From contig OZ251464.1 of the NCBI GenBank assembly GCA_965242595.1, positions 2,728,001 through 2,792,000 on the forward strand: a stretch of 64,000 bases of DNA, in the 5' to 3' direction. The DNA is from SP197 sp965242595. Its GTDB lineage: Bacteria; Pseudomonadota; Alphaproteobacteria; SP197. Shown piece after piece: positions 1 to 8,982 of this stretch (positions are counted from its first letter, which is position 1; every line of letters begins with the position of its first letter). The position numbers and the translations under genes are program-made. A model generated the notes under the pieces. The model did not search any database, had not been told where the DNA came from, and worked only from the letters and a program-made list of their open reading frames with translations.

Positions 1-349
1 TGTCCGACACTCTCTTCATCATCTTCAGAAGCGAGCGGGCGTCGGCTGTTGACAATACACCGATACGATCAGGTAGTTCCTCGTCCCCGTCGAGCGTAAA
101 GATCGAATAGGGTACACCATGACGCGAGCCGTACATCTCTCGTATGCTGATGCGCCTGTTGCTGCGTGCATCGGCCCAACCGTCAGCGAGGTCAAACGAG
201 TAAGGTCCATAATGGTAATAAACGAAGGAGAGACCGAAGTTTCCCCCACAGCGATCCAGAAGATAAGCTTCCTTCTGCATCCTGGTTCTCCCGATCACTT
301 CACCGCCATGCAGTGCGATCAGGCTGACGACGATATCTTCAGCCTCCAT
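1..349 (-). CDS. YwgA-like protein, 3' end cut by window edge
   Basis: The frame opens at an ATG whose first base is position 349 and runs leftward without a stop through position 1, so only the first 116 residues are visible. The protein reads as a YwgA-like family member: residues 20-30 contain the pattern GRTRMQKEAYL, followed by a Tyr/His/Gly-Pro-Tyr-Ser segment (YYHYGPYSF) typical of that family. Its start overlaps the end of the HD-domain gene by 11 bases, so translation is very likely coupled. In Bacillus subtilis, as I recall, ywgA also sits next to an HD-domain gene (ywfO), so the pairing appears conserved. Biochemical function is not known to me. Base composition is clearly less GC-rich than hsdM and hsdR upstream, suggesting later acquisition. 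Confidence 0.7.
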   Translation of the reverse strand, partial: MEAEDIVVSLIALHGGEVIGRTRMQKEAYLLDRCGGNFGLSFVYYHYGPYSFDLADGWADARSNRRISIREMYGSRHGVPYSIFTLDGDEELPDRIGVLSTADARSLLKMMKRVSD

Positions 350-1745
350 TTTTGACACCCTCCAAGACGTCGTGGAGTTTCCGAATACAATTTGCATCCG
401 GCGCGTAAACACGACAGATATGTTCTTTGTCCCGTAGTTGTTCCACAATCTTTGATATGCTGACAATATCTTTTGGCTCTTTCATGTTAGAGTGTGACTT
501 TACTAAAACTTTGTTGAGTGCCGATGAATCACCAAAATCATACCACTTGTATGGCGTCAATACTGGCTTATCAAAAAGAAGCTCCCGACGAATATCATGT
601 GAGAGCTCTCTTTCAAATTGAAGATGTAAATTGCCACCACCCTCGTCGAGAACACCGATATCGATGCATTTGTAGAGATCGCGATCTCGCAGGCGTTTTG
701 CCAAATTCGATGCATTCAGTTCGAATTGATCTTCTATAGTAGCCATTGCCGACCAGACAGCTGCATCGTCGAGATTCAGGTACATACCGAGTGTCGGGGC
801 ATCGCTTGCCAGGTAACGCAGAAATGATTCTTGATACGTCTGCCTGCTAGCCCTTGTTTCGGATGCAATGGCTTTTAACAATGCTTCGAGCATCTTCTCG
901 GCGGCGCGGGTCGTCTTATGCATATAGACCATGCGATAGAGTCGAAACCGTGCTTCCAGATATTCTTCTGCCACCGTTACACCTTTCGGCCCGAGGTAAA
1001 GGCAAGGCACCTCACGAGGGGTGGCTTCATCGATAGTAATTGTGCCAACTTCAAGACAATCGAGAAGCCAGTCACGATCTATGTGACCAAACTCAACACC
1101 GGTCATCATACGATCCCGCTGAATATAGTCGATTCGGTCGGCATCGAATTGGCTGGAGACGATGGTTGCATAGATGTCCTTGGCTTCTTCTTCTTTCAGA
1201 AGTTCTCCGATCTTTTTTGGCAAGGTTTCGTCCACCTCGCGTAGAACTTTGCCGACCTCAGTATCGCTCTGAACGATCTCTACACTCCATTCTTCGTGCG
1301 ACTTACGCTGTCCCACTGTTGCTCCAGCAGACTCGAAGGCGTGACTGAACGGCCCGTGGCCGATGTCGTGCAGAAGGGCGGCAAGAAGCGCAACGCGTTC
1401 GCGTTCGCGCTCGCAATTGCGTCGCCCTTGCCGGCGGGCGATGATATCGGCCAATTGGCGGGCGACATGATAGACGCCGACGCTGTGGGCGAAGCGGCTG
1501 TGGGTCGCGCCCGGAAAGACCAGATCGGAGAACCCCAGCTGGCGAATGCGGCGCAGCCGCTGGAACTCGCGCGTGTTGAGCAGACGCCACGCGATACAGT
1601 CGGTCTCGTCTCGATGCGGATCGCCACCGCCCCCAAAGACGACGAGCCCGTGGACCGGATCTCTGAGACGCTGCGTCTGGCGGTTGCTTGACGGCATCGC
1701 GAACATCATACCGCGTTCGTTCTCGTGCTGTCGATAGTCAGACAT
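339..1745 (-). CDS. HD-domain phosphohydrolase (SAMHD1/YwfO-like)
   Basis: This 468-residue protein carries the metal-binding HD signature: His87 in the segment SRFAHSVGVYH, the His126-Asp127 pair in LLHDIGHGPFSH, and a later FDADRIDY segment around residues 195-204. The family hydrolyses (deoxy)nucleoside phosphates or related nucleotides, using a metal pair. The N-terminal DPVHG segment is typical of the SAMHD1/YwfO branch. The gene starts 13 bases after hsdM stops and overlaps the following YwgA-like gene by 11 bases, so it is part of the hsdR-hsdM transcript. A nucleotide-depleting role during phage infection is a reasonable inference from this context, but the substrate cannot be read from the sequence. 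The last 1.2 kb is AT-richer than hsdRM. Confidence 0.85.
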   Translation of the reverse strand: MSDYRQHENERGMMFAMPSSNRQTQRLRDPVHGLVVFGGGGDPHRDETDCIAWRLLNTREFQRLRRIRQLGFSDLVFPGATHSRFAHSVGVYHVARQLADIIARRQGRRNCERERERVALLAALLHDIGHGPFSHAFESAGATVGQRKSHEEWSVEIVQSDTEVGKVLREVDETLPKKIGELLKEEEAKDIYATIVSSQFDADRIDYIQRDRMMTGVEFGHIDRDWLLDCLEVGTITIDEATPREVPCLYLGPKGVTVAEEYLEARFRLYRMVYMHKTTRAAEKMLEALLKAIASETRASRQTYQESFLRYLASDAPTLGMYLNLDDAAVWSAMATIEDQFELNASNLAKRLRDRDLYKCIDIGVLDEGGGNLHLQFERELSHDIRRELLFDKPVLTPYKWYDFGDSSALNKVLVKSHSNMKEPKDIVSISKIVEQLRDKEHICRVYAPDANCIRKLHDVLEGVKNGG

Positions 1746-1758
1746 CGCGGCACGACCT

Positions 1759-3369
1759 TCACCCCACCGCCTCGGTGAGCGCGTCGATCTCCCTCACGAT
1801 CTCGCCCTCGACGCCCCGCAGCTCCTCCAGGATTTCCAGAGGGTCGCGGTGCACCACCCTGGCGCGCTGGGCGGGGCGGTGGCGGGGGGCGCCGAGGTTG
1901 AAGTCGTCGGCACGGATGGCGTCGGCCGTGGCGAACCACCACCTCTCCGTCCACTCGGCATCCTGGTCGCGAGTCTGCCACGCCTGCCATTTCGATTCGC
2001 GATCATGGAAGGCTGCGATCAGGGCCGGCAGGTCGTCGGCGGCGATGGGGTCGCTGTGGTTGGCGTCGAGCTTGAAGCCGTCGTTGTCGGCGTGCAGGAA
2101 CATGACCCGCGCCGTGGTGCCGCCCTTGCGGAAGACCAGCAGCGAGGTCTTGACCCCGGCATAGGGGTTGAAGACACCGCCCGGCAGCGACAGCACCGCC
2201 TCTACCCGGTTGTTCTCCACCAGCTTGCGGCGCAGTTCGCGATGGGCGCCGCTGGAGCCGAACAGCACGCCTTCGGGCACCACGACGCCGCAGCGCCCGC
2301 CCTGCTTCAGGTGATTCAGCATGAATTGCAGGAACAGCAGTTCGGTCTGCGCCGTTCTGCCCACCTTCACCTCGTCCACGATGCGGTCGCGGTCCAGCTT
2401 GCCGGAAAAGGGCGGGTTGGCGAGAAAGATGTCGAAGCCGTCCGGAGGCAGGCCCAGCTCTGCCCTGGTGGCCCGGTCCAGGGCACGGGTGAGCGCGTTG
2501 CGATGCAGCACGCGCACCTGTTCCAGCCCGCGCAGGGTGAGGTTCATGGTGGCGAGGCGAACCATGCGCGGGTCCACATCCATGCCATAGAAAGTGGCTT
2601 CGTGGAGACGGTTGACGGCCTCGGTGGGGAGCAGGTTGCCCAACCCGCGGCGGACCGTCTTGCCGTCCACCTCGATCTCTTCGATTCCCTCCGGCGAGGA
2701 GTTGGCGAGCCGGATCCGGTCCCAGGCGGCGACCAGAAAGCCGGCGGTACCGGCCGCCGGATCACAGACGGTTTCTCCCAGGCGCGGGTCGATCAGTTCG
2801 ACCAGGGCGCGGATGATGTGGCGCGGAGTGCGAAACTGGCCCAGCTCGCCTGCCTGACGGATCTGGCGCAGCACGTGTTCGAACAAGTCGCCCTTGGTGT
2901 CGGCGTCCATCTTTTCGAGATGGAGGTCGTTCACCTGGCTTACGACCTGGGCGAGCACGGCCGGCTCGTCGATGACGAGGCGGGCGCCGGCCATGAAATC
3001 GGTGGCACCACCGACGGCGAGGCTGGCATGGAAGGGGAAGACTTCGTCGCGAAGCCAGGAGACCAGGGGTTCACCGTTGCGATGGCTCCAGACCGACCAG
3101 CGCAGACGGTTGCGCGGCACCTCCTCCTGGCCCGGCGCGTTGTTCGAGTTGCGCAGCCGCCACGTGCCCTGGAAGGCGCCGTCGTAAGGCTCGACGCCAG
3201 GGCGGCGTTCTGCAGCACGGAGGTGAGCGGCATCGGCCAGTTCGAACATGCAGAAATAGAACAGGAAGCTCAGCTGTTCGGCGTTCTGGGCCGGGTCCGG
3301 ATAACCGCCGCCGAAGAGGTAATCGCGGATGCGATCGATGTTGCGGCGCAGCTCGGGCGTCAGGGACAC
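1759..3369 (-). CDS. hsdM: Type I restriction-modification N6-adenine methylase subunit
   Basis: This 536-residue protein has the layout of type I methylase subunits. An HsdM N-terminal helical domain covers about residues 1-150. The GQFRTPRHI segment at 177-185 is followed by S-adenosylmethionine motif I (DPAAGTAGFL, 203-212) and the catalytic NPPF motif (318-321) of N6-adenine methylases. The C-terminal helical tail ends at residue 536, with no target-recognition domain fused to it. The start is a GTG at 3369, 9 bases after hsdR ends, with an AGAGG ribosome site. It should transfer methyl groups to adenine in a sequence chosen by an HsdS subunit, but no hsdS lies in this window. It could be off the left edge or missing. 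Confidence 0.93.
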   Translation of the reverse strand: MSLTPELRRNIDRIRDYLFGGGYPDPAQNAEQLSFLFYFCMFELADAAHLRAAERRPGVEPYDGAFQGTWRLRNSNNAPGQEEVPRNRLRWSVWSHRNGEPLVSWLRDEVFPFHASLAVGGATDFMAGARLVIDEPAVLAQVVSQVNDLHLEKMDADTKGDLFEHVLRQIRQAGELGQFRTPRHIIRALVELIDPRLGETVCDPAAGTAGFLVAAWDRIRLANSSPEGIEEIEVDGKTVRRGLGNLLPTEAVNRLHEATFYGMDVDPRMVRLATMNLTLRGLEQVRVLHRNALTRALDRATRAELGLPPDGFDIFLANPPFSGKLDRDRIVDEVKVGRTAQTELLFLQFMLNHLKQGGRCGVVVPEGVLFGSSGAHRELRRKLVENNRVEAVLSLPGGVFNPYAGVKTSLLVFRKGGTTARVMFLHADNDGFKLDANHSDPIAADDLPALIAAFHDRESKWQAWQTRDQDAEWTERWWFATADAIRADDFNLGAPRHRPAQRARVVHRDPLEILEELRGVEGEIVREIDALTEAVG

Positions 3370-3378
3370 GGGCGGCCT

Positions 3379-5499
3379 CTAGCGGCGCGGGGGCAGGTCG
3401 TTGCCGAAGACGGCGGCGTTGAAGCCGTCCAGCAGGCGAGCGAGTGCCTCGGCACCGCCGAAGACCCGCCGTGCGGCGTCATAGCCGCCCAGGCCAGCGA
3501 AGGGGTGGCCATCGAAGTCGTAAGGATGGAAGCCCGTCATGGTCGCCGCATCGGCTCTGGCACGGGTGGCGATCAGGCTCGCCCAGCGGGATTGTTCGGC
3601 GTTCAGGTCCGCCTGCTGCTCGCCACGCCACGCTTCAAAGCGCAGGGCGATGGCGGCGGCGCGCGCCTGGTCGGCCGGCGTCTGTACGATACGCCCGTCC
3701 TCGTCCAGGGTCAGCCAGTCGCGGCTGGCAGGGTCGATATGGTCGTCCACATCCAGGGTCAGCAGGTGGCGCGGCGTCGGGGGCTTGCGCGGCCCTTCCG
3801 AGACGATCACGCCGCCGTCGGGGTTGCCGTCGTCGTCTCCGTGGAAATCCGTCACGCCCGTGAAGTCGAAGATCGTGAAATGGTCCTTGTGAATGTGGGG
3901 AGCCTTGCGGGTGCCGCGTCCGCGCATCTGGCGGTAGAGAATGGCGCTTTTCGTGAATCGCGCCATCACCAGGTTGACCACCTCCGGGCAGTCGAAGCCG
4001 GTATCCAGCATGTTCACGCTCACCAGGATCTGCGGAAACTTTTCCTCCTTGAAGCGTCTGATCATGGCGCCTGCGTCCGGGGAGGGGCCGTCGCCCACAT
4101 CGCTGACGACGAAATCGGCATAGCGTACCTCCGGATTTGGCTTACGGTCGGTGAAATGCTGGTCGAACATGTCCGCCAGGGTCGCGGCGTGGCGGCGAGT
4201 GACGGCGAAGACAATGGTCTTGCCCCAGGCGGGAGCGCGGTGGATGCCGTCCCGGCCGGTGAAGCCATCTTCCAGGGTCTTGCGAAACTCGCGCACCATG
4301 GCGCGGTTGCGCTCGGGGATGGTGAAGCGGCGCTCCAGCGCCTGCGGGTCGACGACGATGGCGTCGCTGCCGCCAAACTGTTCCTCGAGCTCCCGGCGAT
4401 CCGCCTCGTTCATATCGTCCCAGTCGAGCTCGTCGCGCCTCACTTCGAAGCCGCCTTCGGCGGCGGTCTTCACAGTCATCGCCCTGTAGATGCGGTAGGG
4501 TACCAGATAGCCTTCGTCGATGGCCCGGCCCAAGTCGTAGCGGAAGGTGGGGCGCTCGAGTTCGAAGAAGCGCAGCGTGTCGCGCACGAAGGCGTTGTCC
4601 TCATCCTCCGAGCCGGCGGCAGGAGCGGCGCTGCAAGGCGTGGCAGTCAGCCCCAGCTGGATACTGTCGAAATGCTTCAGCACCCGGCGAAACTTGCCGT
4701 AGATGGAACGGTGGCATTCATCGGTGATCACCAGATCGAAATAGCCCGACGACAAGGCGTCGTATTCGGCGATCATGGTCTGCAAGGTGGCAATGACAAT
4801 GCGCTTGGCCCGATCGAAGGAGCGGCCAGACTTAAGCACATGGCAGGGATAATCGCCGAGATGGTCGGTGAAAACATTTTCAGCCTGGGTCGCCAGTGCG
4901 AGGCGGTCCACCAGGAAAAGGACGCGGGTGACGGTGCCGGCCTGGAACAGGCGTTTGACGAAGGCTGCCGCCATGCGCGTCTTGCCGGTGCCGGTCGCCA
5001 TCTCCACCAACAACCTGCGCTGCCCACACGCGACCCTGGCGCTAAGTCTCTCGATGCAGTCCAGCTGGTAGCCACGGTCGGTGATGTTACAGTCGATGGG
5101 AATATCGGCGATCTCGCAGCGGATCTCGCGGGCCGCGGCACGGCGCTCCAGGTCGTCCTGGGAGAAGAAGCTCGCGACCGGACGGGCATGGGCGTCTGTA
5201 TCGCGATTCAGGAACCACACCTCCTCGCCGTTAGAGAGGAAGACGAAGGGAACACCCAGTTGTTCGGCATAATGGCGGCCCTGGTCCTGGGCAGCACGCG
5301 GATCGACACGGGCGCGCTTGGCCTCGACCGCCGCCAGCGGGCGCCCCTGCCGGTTGCAGAGCACATAGTCGGCGCGACTGCCATCCGCCAGCATGTGTTC
5401 AAGCAGGACATCCTTGTCCTCGGAAAGCTTCCAGCCGGCGTTCTCAAGTAAAGCGTCGATCTTGACGCGGGAAAACGCCTCCGTCGTGTTCGTGCTCAT
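3379..5499 (-). CDS. hsdR: Type I restriction endonuclease motor subunit (EcoEI-R-like)
   Basis: The protein is 706 residues from the ATG at 5499, chosen because the nuclease domain begins there and a GGTGG site precedes it; the open frame extends further upstream but that part looks non-coding. A PD-(D/E)XK nuclease core is visible (Asp44, Glu59-Ala-Lys61). A superfamily-2 helicase motor follows: Walker A ATGTGKT near 168-174, the DECH box at 260-263 and a GLTATP motif. The C-terminal region resembles the EcoEI R family. It would translocate and cut unmodified DNA as part of an HsdRMS complex. It is the first gene of a leftward operon with hsdM, the HD gene and the YwgA-like gene, all separated by less than 15 bases or overlapping. 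Confidence 0.92.
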   Translation of the reverse strand: MSTNTTEAFSRVKIDALLENAGWKLSEDKDVLLEHMLADGSRADYVLCNRQGRPLAAVEAKRARVDPRAAQDQGRHYAEQLGVPFVFLSNGEEVWFLNRDTDAHARPVASFFSQDDLERRAAAREIRCEIADIPIDCNITDRGYQLDCIERLSARVACGQRRLLVEMATGTGKTRMAAAFVKRLFQAGTVTRVLFLVDRLALATQAENVFTDHLGDYPCHVLKSGRSFDRAKRIVIATLQTMIAEYDALSSGYFDLVITDECHRSIYGKFRRVLKHFDSIQLGLTATPCSAAPAAGSEDEDNAFVRDTLRFFELERPTFRYDLGRAIDEGYLVPYRIYRAMTVKTAAEGGFEVRRDELDWDDMNEADRRELEEQFGGSDAIVVDPQALERRFTIPERNRAMVREFRKTLEDGFTGRDGIHRAPAWGKTIVFAVTRRHAATLADMFDQHFTDRKPNPEVRYADFVVSDVGDGPSPDAGAMIRRFKEEKFPQILVSVNMLDTGFDCPEVVNLVMARFTKSAILYRQMRGRGTRKAPHIHKDHFTIFDFTGVTDFHGDDDGNPDGGVIVSEGPRKPPTPRHLLTLDVDDHIDPASRDWLTLDEDGRIVQTPADQARAAAIALRFEAWRGEQQADLNAEQSRWASLIATRARADAATMTGFHPYDFDGHPFAGLGGYDAARRVFGGAEALARLLDGFNAAVFGNDLPPRR

Positions 5500-5897
5500 G
5501 CGTCCACCCGCGGCAGAATGGTACCGGGGGTGCGGATCGCGATGCTGGCCACGGCCTTGCCCCCCTGTGCAGCCGGCAGAGCTTACAGGACGCGACGACC
5601 CGCTCAAGCGTCGTCTCCACCCGCGGCCATCACGGAACGGGAGCATGCAGCAGAGGATCGTCAACAAACGCCTCGTTGCAAGACCGGAACACCGCTGAGG
5701 CGGGTCCGGGACAGGCGAGCGAAGCCCTCTGCTCATGCTGTCCTCGCCACCCTCCGCAAGAAGACATCGCCACCGGTAGATCGAGCACGGTGTCCACTGC
5801 CTGCCTCGCGACCCGAATCCATCCGACCCAAGCCCATCGCATTGACCGCCAGCGGCGGTTGCGGCGATAACCGCCGGGGCGAGAGGGGGAAGCCGCG
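5500..5897. other. Divergent intergenic region between hsdR and the CocE-like gene
   Basis: No convincing coding sequence lies in these 398 bases; the open frames here are antisense or extension shadows. It must hold the promoters for the leftward hsdR operon and the rightward hydrolase gene. The only clear structure is an 8-bp inverted repeat, CGGCGGTT at 5853-5860 and AACCGCCG at 5869-5876 with an 8-base spacer. It lies about 20 bases before the hydrolase start and just after a TTGACC hexamer (5842-5847). I see no matching -10 box. Confidence 0.5.
5853..5876. promoter_or_regulatory. 8-bp inverted repeat, possible operator
   Basis: The two perfect 8-base arms (5853-5860 and 5869-5876) flank 8 bases and lie just upstream of the hydrolase ribosome site. 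A repressor site or a leader hairpin are both possible. Repeats of this size in such GC-rich DNA also arise by chance. Confidence 0.25.
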
Positions 5898-7922
5898 ATG
5901 GTTGCCATCGACGAAGTGACGCAATTTCCGCACCGGGTGAAGGAGATCGAAAACGTCTGGATCGCGCTGGCCGATGGCACCAGGCTGGCGGCGCGTCTGT
6001 GGCTTCCCGCCACCGCCGAGGCAGAGCCGGTGCCGGCGATCCTGGAGTTTCTGCCCTACCGCAAGCGCGACGGCACCCGCGAGCGCGACCATCTGACCCA
6101 CGCCTATTACGCCGGCCACGGCTATGCCTGCGTGCGCGTGGACATGCGCGGCTCTGGCGAGTCGGACGGCATCCTGGAGGGCGAATATCTGGCCCGCGAG
6201 CAGGACGACGCCGTGGAGGTGCTGGCCTGGATCGCCGCCCAGCCCTGGTGCAGCGGCGCCGTCGGCATGATCGGCATCTCCTGGGGCGGCTTCAACGGGC
6301 TGCAGGTGGCCGCGCGGCGCCCGCCACAGCTGAAGGCGGTGGTCACCATCGCCTCCACCGACGACCGCTATGCCGACGACATCCATTACATGGGCGGCGT
6401 CATGATCAACGACTCCATGTCGTGGGCGGCCACCATGTTCGCCATGAACACCCGCCCGCCGGACCCGGCGCTCGCCGACGACTGGCGCCGCCTGTGGCTG
6501 GCCAGGCTGGAGGCCAACCGGCCCTGGCTGATCGGCTGGCTGCGCCACCAGCGCCGCGATGCCTTCTGGAAACACGGCTCGGTGGGCGAGGATTACGGCG
6601 CCATCAAGGCCGCCGTCTATGCCGTGGGCGGCTGGGCCGATGGCTATTCCAACGCCGTGCCGCGGCTGCTGGCGGGCCTTTCCTGCCCCAGCAAGGGGCT
6701 GGTTGGCCCCTGGGCGCACAAATATCCCCATTTCGCCCTGCCGGGGCCGCGCATCGGCTTTCTGCAGGAGACCCTGCGCTGGTGGGACCGCTGGCTGAAG
6801 GGCATCGAGAACGGCATCGAGGACGAACCCCGCTACCGGGCCTGGATGCAGGAGAGCGCGCCGCCCGCCACCTTCTACCAGGAACGGCCCGGGCGCTGGG
6901 TGGCCGAAGACTCCTGGCCTTCGGACCACATCCGCCAGCGCGTCTTCCATCTCGGGCGCGGCGGCAGCCTTGCAGAGCAGGCCGGACCGCCGGTGGATGC
7001 CGCCATCCGCACGCCCATGACCATGGGCCTGCGCCAGGGCGAATGGTGCTGCTATGGCCTGGTGCCGGATGCCCCGGCCGACCAGCGCGCCGACGATGGC
7101 TGTTCCCTGATCTTCGAGACCGCGCCCCTGACCGAGGCGGTGGAGATGCTGGGCGCGCCGGTGCTGACGCTGGAGGTTGCCGCCGACCGGCCCAACGCCT
7201 TCCTGGTGGCGCGGCTGGGCGATGTCGCCCCCGACGGTGCCACCACCCGCGTCAGCTATGGCGCCCTCAACCTCACCCACCGCGACAGCCACGAGTTTCC
7301 ACGGCCGCTGGAGCCGGGGCGGCGCTATCGGGTGCGCCTGCAGCTGAACGATGTGGCCCAGCGCTTCCCCGCCGGCCACCGCATCCGCATCGCGCTTTCC
7401 AACAGCCTGTGGCCGTTGTTCTGGCCCTCGCCAGAGCCGGTGACGGTGACCCTGGCAACCGGCACGCTGGCCCTGCCGCTGCGCGTTCCGCGCCGGCAGG
7501 ATGCCGCCCTGGCGCCCTTTGGCCCGCCCGAAGGCGCCAGGCCCTGGCGCACCACCGTGCTGGAGGCCGGCTGCTACCGGCGCCGCATCGAGCACGACGA
7601 TGTCACCGGCGAGGCGTGGCTGGAGGTGATCGACGACAGCGGCCTCCGGCGCGACGACGACACCGGCTGGATCTTCGGATCGAGGAGCGAGCAGCGCTAC
7701 CGAATCGCCGAGGGCGACCCGACATCGGCCAGGATCGAGATCGGCTGGACCTGGCGCTTCCGCCGCCCCGAGCTGGGCTTCGACGTGCTGACCCGGACCC
7801 GCTCGACGCTGGCCAGCAGCGCCGAAGACTGGCTTTTCTGGGCCCGCTGCGAGGCCTTCGAAGGCGCGCGGCGGGTGTTCGCCCGCGCCTGGAACGAAAC
7901 CATCCCCCGCGATCTCAACTGA
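5898..7922 (+). CDS. CocE/NonD-family serine hydrolase (X-Pro dipeptidyl-peptidase type)
   Basis: This 674-residue protein has an alpha/beta-hydrolase core with the nucleophile elbow GISWGG, placing the catalytic Ser at about residue 128, after the oxyanion-region segment DMRGSGESDG. The C-terminal third is a jelly-roll domain typical of X-Pro dipeptidyl-peptidases and cocaine esterase. No signal peptide is evident, so it is probably cytoplasmic. A GAGGGGGA ribosome site precedes the ATG. The gene lies 113 bases before a complete peptide-type ABC importer on the same strand. Hydrolysis of an imported peptide, amide or ester is the likely role; the exact substrate cannot be told. Confidence 0.88.
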   Translation: MVAIDEVTQFPHRVKEIENVWIALADGTRLAARLWLPATAEAEPVPAILEFLPYRKRDGTRERDHLTHAYYAGHGYACVRVDMRGSGESDGILEGEYLAREQDDAVEVLAWIAAQPWCSGAVGMIGISWGGFNGLQVAARRPPQLKAVVTIASTDDRYADDIHYMGGVMINDSMSWAATMFAMNTRPPDPALADDWRRLWLARLEANRPWLIGWLRHQRRDAFWKHGSVGEDYGAIKAAVYAVGGWADGYSNAVPRLLAGLSCPSKGLVGPWAHKYPHFALPGPRIGFLQETLRWWDRWLKGIENGIEDEPRYRAWMQESAPPATFYQERPGRWVAEDSWPSDHIRQRVFHLGRGGSLAEQAGPPVDAAIRTPMTMGLRQGEWCCYGLVPDAPADQRADDGCSLIFETAPLTEAVEMLGAPVLTLEVAADRPNAFLVARLGDVAPDGATTRVSYGALNLTHRDSHEFPRPLEPGRRYRVRLQLNDVAQRFPAGHRIRIALSNSLWPLFWPSPEPVTVTLATGTLALPLRVPRRQDAALAPFGPPEGARPWRTTVLEAGCYRRRIEHDDVTGEAWLEVIDDSGLRRDDDTGWIFGSRSEQRYRIAEGDPTSARIEIGWTWRFRRPELGFDVLTRTRSTLASSAEDWLFWARCEAFEGARRVFARAWNETIPRDLN

Positions 7923-8035
7923 CTCAAACCGACGAGGCCGGGGCGGGCCGCACCCTCGCCGCCGCGCCCGGCGCACGCGGGGACGCCGGGGCGGGGAGTT
8001 GACTTGGCCGGCGATCCGTAGCCCGATGGCGGGCC

Positions 8036-8980
8036 ATGCTGCTCTACACAGTCAAACGCCTGGGCCTGGCCGTCCTCATCGTCAGCCTGGCGATGCTGAT
8101 GCTGCTGTCGGCGATCCATCTGGTGCCGGGCGATCCCGCCGGCATCGCGCTGGGGCCGCGCGCCACGCCCGAAATGCGGGCGGAGTTCCGGGCGCTGATG
8201 GGCATGGATCAGCCCTTTTTCGTCCAGTATGCCAAGTTCCTGGCCAATGTGGTGACGGGCGATCTGGGCATCGATGTGTGGTCGAAGCGCCCGGTCAGCA
8301 CCATGCTGGGCGAGCAGCTGCCCCACACCCTGGCCCTGGCGTTGGTGGGGCTGGGCTGGTCGGTGCTGCTGGGCATCCCCATGGGCTGCCTTTCGGCCAT
8401 CCACCGCAACAGCCTGCTCGACAAGATCACGGCCGTGCTGTCGGTCAGCTGCATCGCCATCCCCTCCTTCATCGTCAGCCTCTACGCGCTGCTGCTGTTC
8501 GCCGTGGAGCTGCGCTGGTTCCCGGCCATCGGGGCGGGCGAGGCGGGCGATCTGGAAGACCAGATGCTGCATCTGGTGCTGCCGGGGCTTGCCGTCGGCC
8601 TGGGCTGGGTGGGCTATCTGGCGCGCTTCGTGCGCACCTCGATGCTGGAGGTGATGGGCGAGAACCATATCCGCATGGCCCGCGCCTACGGTCTGCCGGC
8701 CCGGCGCATCACCTATGTCTATGCGCTGAAGCTCGCCGTCCTGCCCACCGTCGCCCTGCTGGGCGTCGGCGTCGGCAGCCTCATCTCGGGGGCCGTCTTC
8801 GCCGAAATCATCTTCGCCCGGCCCGGCATCGGCAAGATGGTGGTGGATGCCGTCAACACCCGCAACTACCCCATCGTCATGGGCGGCGTGCTGGTCACCA
8901 CCATGCTGTTCGCACTTTCCACCCTGGTCTCGGATCTGGTCGCGGCCTGGATCGATCCCCGCATCCGGCAGGGGCTGTAA
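8036..8980 (+). CDS. dppB: Dpp/Opp-type ABC transporter permease, DppB-like
   Basis: This 314-residue inner-membrane permease starts with the typical N-terminal transmembrane helix and the HLVPGDPA segment of DppB/OppB proteins. It ends with the TLVSDLVAAWIDPRIR tail seen in this family. About six transmembrane segments are visible. The EAA-type coupling loop lies around residues 205-225 (AYGLPARRITYVYALK). It should form the heteromeric channel with the following DppC-like protein, only 2 bases downstream, which implies co-translation. The substrate class (peptide, or another amine-type compound) is inferred from the family. Confidence 0.9.
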   Translation: MLLYTVKRLGLAVLIVSLAMLMLLSAIHLVPGDPAGIALGPRATPEMRAEFRALMGMDQPFFVQYAKFLANVVTGDLGIDVWSKRPVSTMLGEQLPHTLALALVGLGWSVLLGIPMGCLSAIHRNSLLDKITAVLSVSCIAIPSFIVSLYALLLFAVELRWFPAIGAGEAGDLEDQMLHLVLPGLAVGLGWVGYLARFVRTSMLEVMGENHIRMARAYGLPARRITYVYALKLAVLPTVALLGVGVGSLISGAVFAEIIFARPGIGKMVVDAVNTRNYPIVMGGVLVTTMLFALSTLVSDLVAAWIDPRIRQGL

Positions 8981-8982
8981 CG

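Noticed and set aside
1849..5451. A 1200-codon rightward open frame
   Set aside because: It is antisense to hsdM and hsdR, whose motifs are unmistakable; long antisense frames are a by-product of high GC.
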